A stretch of 64,000 bases of DNA from Hordeum vulgare subsp. vulgare (lineage: Eukaryota > Streptophyta > Magnoliopsida > Poales > Poaceae). Position 1 is the stretch's first letter. The number at the start of each line of letters is the position of its first letter. The stretch is from positions 490,427,763 through 490,491,762 of the forward strand of contig NC_058524.1 in the NCBI RefSeq assembly GCF_904849725.1, given 5' to 3'. A program made the translations under genes and the position numbers. The notes beneath the pieces were generated by a model. The model ran no database searches. It worked only from the letters and a program-made list of their open reading frames with translations, and was not told the origin of the DNA. This document shows, piece after piece, positions 23,829 to 34,795 of this stretch.

Positions 23829-26800
23829 TGGAAGCTAATCCTTTGAGGGACTTGTTCGGGGTATCTTCACCTCGAAGAGAAGCACAAAGAGTTGCTCCTC
23901 AAACTGCTGCACCTACTGAAAATATTTGCTTTGAATTTCCTTCGGGTATGCTTGAGAAACTGCTGACTAATCCTTTTACAAGAGATGGAACATCACATCC
24001 AGACTTGCATCTAATCTATGTAGATGAAGTTTGTGGTTTATTTAAGCTTGTAGGCTTGCACGAGGATGAGGTCAAGAAGAAGGTCTTTCCCTTATCTTTG
24101 AGGGATAAGGCGCTGACATGGTATAGGCTATGTGATGATACTAGATCATGGAACTACAATCGGTTGAAATTGGAATTTCATCAAAAGTTTTATCCTATGC
24201 ATCTAGTACATCGTGATCGGAATTATATTTACAATTTTTGGCCTTGTGACAGAGAAAGCATCTCTCAAGCTTGGGGGAGGCTTAAATCAATGTTATATTC
24301 ATGCCCCAACCATGAGCCCTTGAGAGAAATTATCATTCAGAACTTCTATGCTCGGCTTTCTCATGATGATCGCACCATACTTGACACTTCTTGTACCGGT
24401 TCTTTCATGAAGAGAGTGACTTCAAATGGAATTTATTGGAGAGAATTAAACGCAACTCTGAAGATTGGGACCTTGATGAAGGTAAGGAGTCAGGTATGAA
24501 TTTCAAGTTTGACTGCGTTAAATCCTTTGTTGAAACAAATACTTTTTGTGATTTTAGCGCTAAGTATGGACTTGACTCTGTGATAGTAGCTTCATTGTGT
24601 AAATCATTTGCTGCTCATATTGATCTCCCCAAAGAGAAGTGGTTTAAATATCATCCTCCTTTAGAAGTCAATGTAGTTAAACCCAATCCAGTTGAAGAGA
24701 AAGTCATTGCCTATAATGATCCTATTGTTCCCAGTTCTTACATTGAGAAACCACCTTTTCGTGTTAGGATAAAGGATCATTCTAAAGCTTCAACTGTGAT
24801 ACGTAGAGGCTACATTAGAACACGTACACCCCCTGAGCAAATTATAGTTGAACCTAGCATTTCCATTATCAAAGATCTCCTGTCCGATGTTGTTGAGGGA
24901 CATAATATTCACTTCTATGAAGATGCTGCTAGAATTGCTAAACCTCACGCTAGAGATAAACATAGGCCTGTTGTTGGCACGCCTGTTGTTTCTGTTAAGA
25001 TAGTAGATCATTGCTATCATGGCTTATGTGACGTGGGTGCTAGTGTTAGTGCAATACCTCAATCCTTATATGATGAAATTAAAGACGAGATTGCACCTGT
25101 TGAGATAGAACCTATTGATGTCACTATTCAGCTTGCCAATAGAGATACTATCTGCCCTGTGGGAATTGTTAGGGATGTTGAAGTCTTGTGTGGTAAAACG
25201 AAGTATCCTGCTGATTTCCACGTTCTTGCTACCACTCAAGATAGCTTTTGTCCCATCATATTTGGCAGACCTTTCCTCAATACCGTCAATGCTCATATTG
25301 ACTGTGAGAAGCAAACTGTCACTGTTGGCTTTGAAGGTGTGTCACATGAGTTCAGTTTGTCCTAGTTTGGTAGACAACCTCATGAAAAAGAGTTTCCCAG
25401 TAAGGATGAAACTATTGCCTTGGCTTCTATTGTTGTGCCTCCTACTGATCCCTTAGAGCAATACTTGCTTGAGCATGAAAATGATATGCATATGGATGAA
25501 AGGGATGATATAGATAGGGCTGTCTTAGTACAATATCATGTCCTTAAGAATAATTTGCCTGTTGAACTGCTTGGGGATCCACCAACACCAAAGGGTGATC
25601 CTGTGTTCGAGCTAAAACAGTTGCCTGATACTCTCAAGTATACTTATCTTGACGAAAAAGAGATATATCCTGTTATTATTAGTGCTAGCCTCTCAGAGCA
25701 TGAAGAAAAGAAGTTACTAAAAACTCTGAGAAAGCACCGTGCTGCTATTGGATATACTCTTGATGATCTTAAGGGCATTAGTCCCACTCTAAGCCAGCAC
25801 AAGATTAAAACTGATCCTGATTCCAAACCAGTTGCTGATCATCAAAGGAGATTAAATCCTAAGATGAAAGAAATAGTGAGAAAAGTAATACTAAAACTCC
25901 TGGAAGCAGGTATTATCTATCTTGTTGCTCATAGTGATTGGGTGAGTCCGGTGCATTGCATCCCTAAGAAGGGAGGCATTACCGTTGTCCCTAATGATAA
26001 GGATGAATTGATCCCATAGAGGATTATTACTTGCTATAGGATGGTGATCGATTTTAGGAAATTGAATAAAGCCACTAGGAAAGATCATTACCCTTTGCCT
26101 TTTATCGACCAAATGCTAGAAAGACTGTCTAAACACACACACTTCTGCTTTCTAGACGGTTATTCTGGTATCTCCCAAATACCAGTTGCACAATCTGATC
26201 AGGAGAAAACCACTTTCACCTGCCCTTTCAGTACCTTTGCTTATAGACATATGCCTTTTGGCTTATGTAATGCACCTGCCACCTTTCAAAGATGTATGAT
26301 GGCTATATTCTCCGACTTTTGAGAAAAGATTGTTGAGGTTTTCATGGATGACTTCTCCGTTTACGGGTCTTCCTTTGATGATTGCCTCAGTAACCTTGAT
26401 CGAGTCTTGCAGAGATGTAAAGACACCAATCTTTTCTTCAATTGGGAGAAGTGCCACTTTATGGTTAATGAAGGCATCGTCTTAGAACATAAAATTTCTA
26501 AAAGAGGTATTGAAGTCGATAAGGCTAAGGTTGATGCAATAGAGAAAATGCCATACCCCACAGATATCAAAGGTATAAGAAGTTTCCTTGGTCATGCTGG
26601 TTTCTATAGAAGGTTCATTAAAGACTTCTCTAAGATTTCTAGGCCTCTTACCAATATCTTGCAAAAGGATATTCCTTTTGTTTTTGACGATGATTATGAG
26701 GAAGCCTTCGAAATACTTAAGAAGGCTTTGATAACTGCACCTATTGTTCAACCACCTGATTGTAACTTACCTTTTGAAATCATGTGTGATGCTAGTGATT

Positions 26801-28600
26801 ATGTTGTTGGTGCTGTCCTAGGGCAAAGAGTTGATAAGAAGTTGAATGTTATTCACTATGCTAGTGAAACTCTAGACAGTGCCCAAAGAAACTATGCTAC
26901 TACGGAAAAGGAATTTTTAGCAGTCGTGTTTGCATGTGAAAAGTTCAGGTCTTACATAGTTGATTCCAAAGTCACTATTCACACTGATCACGCTGCTATT
27001 AAGTACCTCATGGAGAAGAAGGATGCTAAACCTAGACTTATCAGATGGGTTCTCATGCTACAAGAATTTGATTTGCATGTTGTTGACACAAAGGGTGCTA
27101 ATAACCCCGTAGCAGATAACTTTTCTAGGTTAGCGAACACTCTTGATGACCCACAACCTATTCATGATAGCTTTCCTGATGAGCAATTGAATGTCATCAA
27201 TACTTCACGTAGTGCATCGTGGTATGCTGATTATGCAAACTATATCGTTGCCAAATATATACCACCTAGTTTCACATACCAGCAAAAGAAGAAATTCTTC
27301 TTTGACTTGAGACATTACTTTTGGGATGATCCTCACCTTTATAAGGAAGGAGTAGATGGTGTTATTAGACATTGTGTACCTGAACATGAACAGGGACAGA
27401 TCCTACAGAAGTGTCACTCTGAGGCCTACGGAGGACATTATGCGGGAGATAGAACTGCACACAAGGTATTGCAATCAGGTTTCTATTGGCCCACTCTTTT
27501 CAAGGAAGCCCGTAAGTTTGTCTTGTCTTGTGACGAATGTCAAAGAGTAGGTAATATCGGTAAACGTCAGGAAATGCCTATGAACTATTCACTTGTCATT
27601 GAACCATTTGATGTTTGGGGCTTTGATTATATGGGACCTTTTCCAAAATCCAACGGGTATACTCATATCCTAGTTGCTGTTGATTATGTCACTAAGTAGG
27701 TAGAGGCTATCCCCACTAGTAGTGCGGATCACAACACTTCTATCAGGATGCTTAAAGAAGTTATTTTCCCTAGATTTGGAGTCCCTAGATATCTGATGAC
27801 CGACGGTGGTTCACATTTCATTCATGGTGCTTTCCGTAAAACACTTGCTAAGTACAATGTCAACCACAGAATTGCGCCCCCTATCACGCTCAGTCCAGTG
27901 GTCAAGTAGAGCTAAGCAATAGAGAAATTAAAAGAATTCTGCAAAATACTGTCAACAGGTGTAGAAAGAATTGGTCTAAGAAGCTCTATGATGCACTGTG
28001 GGCTTATAGAACTGCCTATAAGAATCCCATAGGCATGTCTCCGTACAAAATGGTGTACGGTAAAGCATGTCATTTACCTCTTGAGCTAGAGCATAAATCT
28101 TATTGGGCAATCAAAGAGCTCAAGTTTGATTTAAACTTGCTGGTGAGAAGAGGTTATTTGACATTAGCTCGCTTGATGAATGGAGAACTCAGGCATATGA
28201 GAATGCCAAGTTGTTCAACGAAAAGGTTAAGAGGTGGCATGATAAGAGGATACAAAAGCGTGAGTTCAATGTAGGTGATTATCTCTTGCTATATAATTCT
28301 CGTTTAAGATTTTTTGCAGACAAGCTTCTCTCTAAATGGGAAGGTCCCTATATTGTTGAGGAAGTATATCATTCCGGTGCTATCAAGATCAACAACACGG
28401 AAGGTAATTGTCCGAGAGTTGTAAATGGGCAGAGAATCAAGCATTATATCTCAGGTACTCCCATAAATGCTGAAAGCAATATCATCAATACCATAACTCC
28501 GGAAGAATACCTAAGGGATATTTATCAGCCTGTTTCAGACTCCGAAAACGAAGAGGTATGTCATTCGGTAAGAAAAAAGACTCCAAAACTTTTCCAGTAG
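23829..28600 (+). pseudogene. Athila-type gag-pol polyprotein, broken
   Basis: Gag starts at 23829 (MEANPLRDLFG), with the core LTWYRLCDDTRSWNYNRL and SISQAWGRLKSM. A one-base loss near 24416 shifts frame. In-frame stops follow at TAG 25363, TAG 26017, TGA 26320 and TAG 27697, and one-base losses near 27884 and 28139. Domains in order: protease with LCDVGASVSAIP (about 25024) and IIFGRPFLNT; RT with HCIPKKGG, MPFGLCNAPATFQRC and FMDD (about 26344); RNase H with [11 protein letters not shown] and [11 protein letters not shown]; integrase HHCC (27415-27545) and core with FDYMGPF, TDGGSHF and GQVELSNRE; then a C-terminal LLSKWEGPYIV segment. The order is Gypsy. At least two stops (26017 from CAG, 27697 from TGG) look like C-to-T or G-to-A changes. 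Confidence 0.93.
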
Positions 28601-28884
28601 GAATTTTTCTCCGTTTTGGAATTTTTGAAAAAATAGAAAAATTGGAAGTAGTCCGGAAAGCGCGCGAGGAGGCGACAAGCCTGCCAGGAACGGGCCACCC
28701 CCCTGGTCGCGCCTGGGGGCTTGTGACCACCTCGTCTGCCTCCCGGACTCCGTTTTCTTGTGGAGTACTCCTTCTGGTTGGAAAAAAAATTATTATTTAT
28801 GCTCCCGAAAGGTTTGACCCTCGTATCATGCAAATTTCCTCTGTTTTCGTTTCGAGCCTGTTTCTGCTGCAGATTTAGGGCAAG
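28601..28884 (+). promoter_or_regulatory. Internal U3-like module upstream of the third ORF of F
   Basis: It contains an AT-rich stretch followed by a GC-rich hairpin with ACAAGCC (28675-28681) and GGCTTGT (28718-28724), the U3 hairpin core. It lies just before the ORF at 28885. The position matches the internal module of element E. Promoter or leader activity is inferred only. Confidence 0.45.
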
Positions 28885-29301
28885 ATGTCGTCTCAGGAAT
28901 CTGTAGGGGAGAACGATATCCCTCAAGTCTATGAAGAAGTAAATGCTGACCTGAAAAGAATGGAGGTCATGGAGGCCAAGGAAAGGCTACCTAAAGAAAC
29001 TAAGGGCAAAATTAAGGAGAGGAATCCGGCGTTGGATGAAGTGCAACTTGTGCTCAACAAGGAAGAAGCTGAGGAAGAGGATTTTCTTCAACCTTACCTC
29101 CACCTTTTACCTCCATCCTTGATCGAGCTCTTGAGGTTATGTGAAATAACTCGTGTTCGTAATACTTATCTCACTCGTGAAATTGTTTTGCTGGAGAAAC
29201 ATATCACAGAGCTCCAAGGTATAAATAAAAGATTGATGGCCCTCTTGGAATCAAACGACAAAACAACTCCACCACCACCACCTCCAAAGGAAGACAACTA
29301 A
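28885..29301 (+). CDS. Small charged protein, third ORF of element F
   Basis: An intact 138-residue reading from ATG 28885 to TAA 29299-29301. The protein is rich in Glu and Lys. The central part predicts helices (MEVMEAKERLPKETKGK, then LIELLRLCE and VLLEKHITELQGINKRL with heptad-like leucines), and it ends in a six-proline run (TTPPPPPPKEDN). It has no signal peptide or membrane segment that I can see, so it is not envelope-like. I recognise no named domain. Homologous codons survive at the edge of element C (about 15908-15950). It stayed open while the adjacent gag-pol collected many lesions, although its short length makes that weak evidence of selection. Confidence 0.6.
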   Translation: MSSQESVGENDIPQVYEEVNADLKRMEVMEAKERLPKETKGKIKERNPALDEVQLVLNKEEAEEEDFLQPYLHLLPPSLIELLRLCEITRVRNTYLTREIVLLEKHITELQGINKRLMALLESNDKTTPPPPPPKEDN

Positions 29302-30835
29302 GCATGGGTATGGGCAATCCCCTTGGCTTGTGCCAAGCTTGGAGGAGTTGCCCCGGTATCGTATCACCATCACATCTTTTCCCTTTACCTTTGTTTTAGT
29401 TTGTTCCTTTTAAGTTTTCTCTTTCTCTAGTAGATTAAAAGTCTTAGTGTTTTAGTCTTGAGTTTTGCTTTGTGTCACCCCCGATGTATTCGAGCTCGTG
29501 AGCCATATAATAAAGAGTGTCTTAGTTGAGGGCTTTGCCTCTTGCCATGATCAAAAGAGTGAGAAAAGAACAAAAGCATGAAAGATCATGTAATGATCTT
29601 ATGGGAAGTGATGGCTTCACATATAAAAAGAACGATGATTGAAACTTGTTGAGGGTAGACAAACGTAGACTTTGGTCATTGTTGCAATTAATAGGAAGTG
29701 ATAAAGAAGGAGAGTTTCACATATAATATATCATCTTTGACACCATCTATGATTGTGAACACCCACTAAACTATTACATGCTTAGAAGTAGATGTTGGAC
29801 AAGGAAGACAACATAATGAATTGTGTTTGCTTGGTTCCGAACAATGTTATATGATTAGAGATCTCTTAGCATGTGATGATTGCTTCCACCTCATATTAGC
29901 CAAAACTCCCGCACCAAGTAGAGATACTTCTTGTGCATTCATAAACCTTCAACTCAGTTTTGCCATGAGAGTCCACCATACCTACCTATGGATTGAATAA
30001 AACCCTCAAGTAAGTTGTCATCGGTGCAAGCAATAAAAATTGCTCCCTAATATGTATGATCTATTAGTGTGTGGAAAATAAGCTTTGTATGAACCTGTGA
30101 TGAGGAAGACATAAAAGCGACAGACTGCATAATAAAGTTCTTTATCACAGGAGGCAATATAAAGTGACATTCCTCCGCACTAAGAGGACACGCATCCCAA
30201 CCTCAAAAGCGCATGACAACCTCTGCTTCCCTCTGCGAAGGGCCTATCTTGTACCTTTACTTTTTGCCCTTGAAAGAGTCATGGTGATCTACACCAATTC
30301 CTTATCTCGCCTTTATATTGGCTAACATCATATGCTAGGGAAAGATCTATATTCATATGTCAACTTGGAGGTAAGCATTCATGAATTATTATTTCTGACA
30401 TTACCCTTGAGGTAAGCAGTTGGGAGGCAAAACTATAAGCCCCTATTTTTCTCTGTGTTCAGTTGAAACTTTGATCTCATGAGTACCACGTGAGTTGTAG
30501 CAATTGTAGAGAACGAAAAGATGATTGAGTATGTGGATTTGGTTTACAAGCTCTTATTTGACTCTTTCCGATGTTGTGATAAATTGCAATTGCTTGAATG
30601 GCTAAAGGCTATCGATTGTTGATTCTCGGTAAGGTTCTTGATCCATGCTTTACCTTGTGAAGGAATTGTCACTTTAGCATAAGAGTTGATATGATGGTAT
30701 TGCTGTTCTGATCATGATCATGATGCATGTATGTTCGTAACTTGTTTTTCCGACACCTCTCTCCCTAAACATGTGGGCATATTTACTGAGCTCGGCTTTC
30801 ACTTGAGGACAAGAGAGGTCTGAGATTGGGGGAGT
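29302..30835 (+). other. 3' non-coding region of element F
   Basis: About 1.5 kb without a credible ORF. A PPT-like AAGCTTGGAGGAGTTG lies at 29335-29350, just after the third ORF. The true PPT (ATTGGGGGAGT) abuts the 3' LTR at 30825-30835. The region matches element C (14373-15950) in reverse complement. Confidence 0.8.
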
Positions 30836-32352
30836 TGATACGTCCATTTTGCATCATGCTTTCATGTTGATATTTATCGCTTCTTGGGCTGTTATTTCAC
30901 TTCACGGTACAAGACTTATGCCTTTTCTCTCTTATTTTGCAAGGTTTACATGAAGAGGGAGAATGCCGGCAGCTGGAATTTTGGCCTAAAAAAGGAGCAA
31001 GTTTGAGATGCCTATTCTGCACAACTCCAAAAGCCGTGAAAATCAACGTGGATTTTTTGGGAATATATAAAAATACTGGGCCGAAGAAGTGCCAGAGGAG
31101 CGCAACCAGGGGGCCACAAGCCTGGTAGGCGCGCCCCCCTGGCCGCGCCTAGGGGGCTTGTGGGCTCCCTGCTGGCCCAATGGCCCCCCTATTTTTCGAT
31201 ATGAAGGATTTCGTTCCGAAAAAAATCAAGAGGAGGCTTTTCAGAGGATTCGCCGCCGCCACGAGGCGGAACTTGAGCAGAACCAATCTAGAGCTCCCGC
31301 AGGACGATCCTGCCGGGGAAACTTCCCTCCCAGAGGGGGAAATCGTCGCCATCGTCATCACCAACACTCCTCTCATCGGAGCGGACTCATCACCATCAAC
31401 ATATTCATCAGCACCATCTCATCTCCAAACCCTAGTTCATCTCTTGTAACCAATCTCCGTCTCGCGACTCCGATTGGTACTTGTAAGGTTGCTAGTAGTG
31501 TTAATTACTCTTTGTAGTTGATGCTAGTTGGATTACTTGGTAGAAGAGTTTATGTTCAGATCCTTGGTGCTACTCATTACCTCTCTGGTCATGAATATGA
31601 TTATGCTTTGTGAGTAGTTACTTTTGTTCCTGAGGACATGGGATAAGTCATGCTAATAGTAGTCATGTGAATTTGGTATTCGTTCGATATTTTGATGTGT
31701 TGTATGATGTTTTTCCTCTAGTGGTGTTATGTGAACGTCGACTACAAAACACTTCACCATTATTTCGGCCTAGAGGAAGGCATTGGGAAGTAGTAAGTAG
31801 ATGATGGGTTGCTAGAGTGACATGATCTTAAACCCTAGTTTATGCATTGCTTCGTAAGGGGCTGATTTGGATCCACTAGTTTAATGCTATGGTTAGACTT
31901 TGTCTTAATTCTTCTTTCGTAGTTGCGGATGCTTGTGAGAGGGGTTAATCATAAGTGGGGTGCTTGTCCAAGTAAGGGCAGTACCCAAGCGCCGGTTCAC
32001 CCACATATCAAACTATCAAAGTAACGAACGCGAATCATATGAACATGATGAAAACTAGCAAGACAGAAATTCCCGTGTGTCCTCGGGAGCGTTTTTCCTC
32101 CTATAAGACTTTGTCCAGGCTTGTCCCTTGCTACAAAAGGGATTGGGCCACTTTGTTGCACCGTTGCTACTTTTGTACTTGTTGCTTGCTACGAATCATC
32201 TCACCACACAACTACTTGTTACCGATAATTTCAGTGCTTGCATATATTACCTTGCTGAAAACCACTTGTCAGATCCTTCTGCTCCTCGTTGGGTTCGACA
32301 CTATTACTTATGGAAAGGACTACGATAGATCCCCTATACTTGTGGTTCATCA
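30836..32352 (+). repeat. 3' LTR of element F
   Basis: It is 1517 bp, from TGATACGTCC to GTGGTTCATCA, followed directly by the TSD copy CTCGT (32353-32357). The hairpin arms are at 31114-31122 and 31155-31163, with inner arms 31126-31133 and 31144-31151. Confidence 0.94.
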
Positions 32353-32733
32353 CTCGTTTAGCTAAACATTTTGAGATACCTATTAGGCTTGACGAGGAAG
32401 AGGAAATGCTACTTCCTATAAGATATTTAGGTTATGATAGGATGGCAGCACATGATTTTATTAAGAAATATAATGATAATTGGCTGCTTTATAACTTAGT
32501 ATTTAGTGAGGGCACTTGTGAGATATTGCTTTGCTTGCTTCTTCTTTGTTCGATATCCCTTTAGGCAGGTACACTATTATGCCCGAGGACATTTACAAAT
32601 ATTGGCGCCTGTCGCAATCCCAGCAGTTGAGCCTGCACTAGCTCTCGATCCGTATCAGGCTCCAGTTTTTCAGTGGGAGCCGCAGGAGCTCGCAAACCAG
32701 TGGAACCATCGGTATCCTCCGGAGTATCCATGA
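32353..32733 (+). pseudogene. ATHILA ORF1-like third ORF of E, second part
   Basis: The reading resumes after F with LAKHFEIPIRLDEEEEMLLP, preceded by the duplicated CTCGT. It continues to about 32560 (YNLVFSEGT), then shifts frame. It ends in a proline/glutamine-rich tail (PYQAPVFQWEPQELANQW) with TGA at 32731-32733. Together with 21530-22199 it forms one decayed gene. PPT-like sequence follows 48 bp later. Confidence 0.65.
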
Positions 32734-34795
32734 GAGGCTTATTTCCAGCCATGGCCTTAGACCAACTTAGGACAAAAGCCTAAGCTTGGGGGAGTACGTA
32801 TTTCTCACCGACATTACATTCATGTTCACACACTCATTCCAATTGTCGTTGTTCATACTTTTTCATTGTACCATCCATGGTAGTTTATTTCTTTCTTTTT
32901 TCTTGTGTGTTTCATTAACTTTGAGAAAGTCCAAGAAAATTAGTTCTAGCTTTACCTTCTATTTTGTTTAGTTGTAGTGTTAAAAGAAAACCCCAAAAGA
33001 TTTTCCATTCTTCTTTTGCTTGTTGGAGGCTTTCCCGTGTAAATAGTTTTTCTTTGTTCTTTGGGTCGTAAGGAGAAGACCACGATGACATGTTGAGTGG
33101 CTCTCATAAGCATTATCGTTTATCTATCAAAGAGCCCATATTACCTTGTCTTCTCCTTTGAGTTATTGCTTGCAGATTCAGCTTAGTCCAATGCACGTGC
33201 ACTCTTATTATTATTATTCACACCGTTCAGTCGTGCAACTGAAAGGCAATAATGATGATATATGATGAAGTCACGGAGATGGAGAAAAGTTGGTATGAAC
33301 TCGACCTATTTTGTTTTTGTAAATATGATAAGCTCATCGTTCTGGATTCAGCTCGTTATGGATTGAACATGTTTGCAATGACAATTAGAGATTATAGTTA
33401 CTTATGCCATGCTTAATTAGCTAGGACTGAATAATGGTTGGTCTTAAGTGCCAACATGCATATTAAAATGGTTGTGATGTAGTATGATACAATGGTATCC
33501 TCCTCCGAATGATTCGAGTGGCTTGACTTGGCACATGTTCACGCATGTAGTTGAAACAAAACCAACATAGCCTCCACGATGTTTATGTTCATGGTGATTT
33601 ATATACTACTCATGCCTGCATTCAATGTTGGTTAATCTCAAAGCATGTTTATGACTGTTGTCGCTCTCTAGTTGGTCACTTCCCAGTCTCTTGCTAGCCT
33701 CCACTTGTACTAAGCAAGAATACTGCTTGTGCATACCCACCTATGTTCATGGTGGACCCAAAGTTGTTTCATATGATTCCACCATACCTACCTATGTGCG
33801 GTATTTACCTGTTGTCCCAAGTAAATTTGCATGTGCCATACTCTAAACCTGCAAATAAATATTCTGCTTTGTATGCCCGAATCACTCATGTAGTGACTAG
33901 GGGATGTTAGTATCTTCCATGCTAGCTGGGTTATTCTCATGATATGTGTTGATTCACTATCATTCATGAGAAAGTGGCTGGTATTCGGGATGCCCAGTTC
34001 TATGCTCAAAAGTCAAATCAAAGTATAATAAAACAAAACTCCCCCAGGATTGTTGTTTGTATGGACGGTACCCGTGGATTTGGCCCGCCGTGGAGTGTGA
34101 TCGATTGGTGGAGGGGGTGTAAAAACTTTACTATTCTGTTTGGGAACCGCCTATAATGTATCTAGCATGGAAGATATTGAGATATCTTAGTTGTTATGTT
34201 GACAATTAAAGCATACCGCCCAAAATTTTGATTCATCCCTATTTTGAAAGCTCGAGCTCTGGTACCTCTGTAAAATCAATGCTTCCCTCTACGAAGGGCC
34301 TATCTATTTTAGTTTACTGTTGAGTCATCCTCTTCTTATAAAAAGGCACCTGTTAGAGAGAACCTCTGTCATTTGTATGCTTTGTTATCAATTGATATTG
34401 AGAATGAGTATGACTGGATCTATTTTACCATGAATTACAATGTCTAGTCAGTCCTTGTTCTTCACAGGTTCTCCGCATTTATGTTTTGCGGTCTCAGAAA
34501 GGGCTAGCGAGATACCAGTATATCATATTGTATTATGATTGTTTTGATAAAATTGTTTTCATCCGAGGCTTATTATTATCGCTCGCTAGTTGATTATGCC
34601 ATGGATATAAGTAAATATGAGGCCTAAATATTATTTTGAATGTGGTTAGTCTATAATTTTTGATGAAAATCTGAACATCAGTTAGACATATTTACAACAG
34701 CAAGATCAAACAGAGTTTGTAAATTTTTTCTTTATCACTTTCAGTTTATCAACTGAATTGCTTGAGGACAAGCAAATGTTTAAGCTTGGGGGAGT
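32734..34795 (+). other. 3' non-coding region of element E
   Basis: About 2.06 kb with no supported gene. AAGCTTGGGGGAGT occurs twice, at 32782-32795 just after the third ORF and at 34782-34795 as the true PPT against the 3' LTR. The short frames in between lack codon bias or recognisable motifs. Confidence 0.75.
34782..34795 (+). other. Polypurine tract of element E
   Basis: AAGCTTGGGGGAGT ends one base before the LTR start TGATACG (34796). It is the expected plus-strand primer site. Confidence 0.8.

Larger units (their letters stand above)
22200..32352 (+). mobile_element. Element F: full-length Athila-type Gypsy element
   Basis: It is 10,153 bp with LTRs at 22200-23721 and 30836-32352, a perfect TSD CTCGT, a tRNA-Asp-type primer site, gag-pol in Gypsy order (PR-RT-RH-INT), an internal U3-like module, a small intact third ORF, a 3' non-coding region and a PPT. 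The gag-pol has several stops and frameshifts, so it is structurally complete but coding-dead. It lies inside the third ORF of E. It is the same family as element C. Confidence 0.95.
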
